Part shown: piece after piece, positions 9,973-10,087 of the stretch | Position numbering within the stretch: position 1 is the first letter of the stretch | Layout of the letters: each line of letters starts with the position of its first letter | NCBI GenBank assembly: GCA_035517595.1 | Contig: DATIYN010000226.1 | Location: 1 to 10,087 of the forward strand | Reading direction: 5' to 3' | Source of the DNA: RBG-16-66-20 sp035517595 | Lineage (GTDB): Bacteria > Pseudomonadota > Gammaproteobacteria > Burkholderiales > SG8-39 | Length of the DNA: 10,087 nt | Made by a program: the position numbers and the translations under genes | Notes under the pieces: model-generated | Seen by the model: only the letters and a program-made list of their open reading frames with translations | Database searches by the model: none | Told to the model about the DNA's origin: nothing

Positions 9973-10087
9973 ATGCGCCTGCTCGTCGTCGTGCTCGCCT
10001 TGCTCACGCTGGGCATCCAGTGGCCGCTCTGGCTCGGGCGCGGCGGGTGGGTGCAGGTGTCGCAACTGCAGGGCGAGCTCGAAAAGA
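9973..10087 (+). CDS. ftsB: Cell division protein FtsB, 3' end outside the window
   Basis: Small bitopic inner-membrane protein that joins FtsL and FtsQ in the divisome. Only the first 38 codons are visible. They encode a membrane anchor, MRLLVVVLALLTLGIQ, then QWPLWLGRGGW, matching the short periplasmic-side motif (QYSLWFGKNG in E. coli), and the start of the expected coiled coil, VSQLQGELEK. The position directly after eno is the standard place for ftsB in beta- and gammaproteobacteria. No stop is reached before the window ends; a full protein of roughly 90-110 residues is expected. Identification rests on a short stretch but agrees in sequence pattern, topology and context. Confidence 0.92.
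   Translation, partial: MRLLVVVLALLTLGIQWPLWLGRGGWVQVSQLQGELEK

Noticed and set aside
8338..10065. A 575-codon minus-strand open frame across kdsA, eno and ftsB
   Set aside because: It spans three well-supported genes and has the composition of an antisense shadow.

Overview
The window is a GC-rich (roughly two-thirds G+C by eye), densely packed bacterial chromosome segment with ten protein genes, two of them cut by the window edges. No RNA genes, mobile elements, CRISPR arrays or long repeats are visible, and no stretch over 62 bases lacks a gene. KdsA (lipopolysaccharide Kdo synthesis) and FtsB indicate a Gram-negative bacterium. The order pyrG-kdsA-eno-ftsB, the protein sequences and the GC content fit a betaproteobacterium or close relative; the genus cannot be told from the sequence.

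Left part (1-3736): an acyl-CoA dehydrogenase (+ strand, start outside the window) runs head-on into a minus-strand set read from 3736 down to 1294: electron-transfer flavoprotein:ubiquinone oxidoreductase (ETF-QO), a small Mpo1-like (DUF962) membrane protein and a GNAT acetyltransferase. The minus-strand genes are 2 bases apart or overlap, so they probably form one operon. The dehydrogenase and the GNAT gene meet at a CTAG palindrome that gives both their stop codons.

Middle (3737-6114): 24 bases separate ETF-QO from a divergent plus-strand pair, a hotdog-fold acyl-CoA thioesterase and acetoacetyl-CoA synthetase, which overlap by 4 bases. Overlapping -10-like hexamers on both strands lie in this gap. 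Together the left and middle parts look like an acyl-CoA oxidation and acetoacetate-use module: the dehydrogenase passes electrons by way of ETF to ETF-QO and the quinone pool, the thioesterase hydrolyses acyl-CoAs, and the synthetase returns acetoacetate to the CoA-thioester pool.

Right part (6115-10087): a recognisable promoter precedes pyrG-kdsA-eno-ftsB, a tightly packed set (4-base overlap, 1-base overlap, 15-base gap). Enolase makes the phosphoenolpyruvate that KdsA uses, and PyrG makes the CTP that later activates Kdo; ftsB begins the division part of the cluster.

Most of this is well-known biology and I see no clearly new multi-gene system. The points most worth checking are an Asp in place of the usual Cys/Asn at the metal-site position of KdsA, the symmetric and possibly leaderless divergent promoter at 3743-3752, a stand-alone Pat-like acetyltransferase near a CoA ligase carrying the acetylation motif, and the Mpo1-like gene within a fatty-acid oxidation operon.
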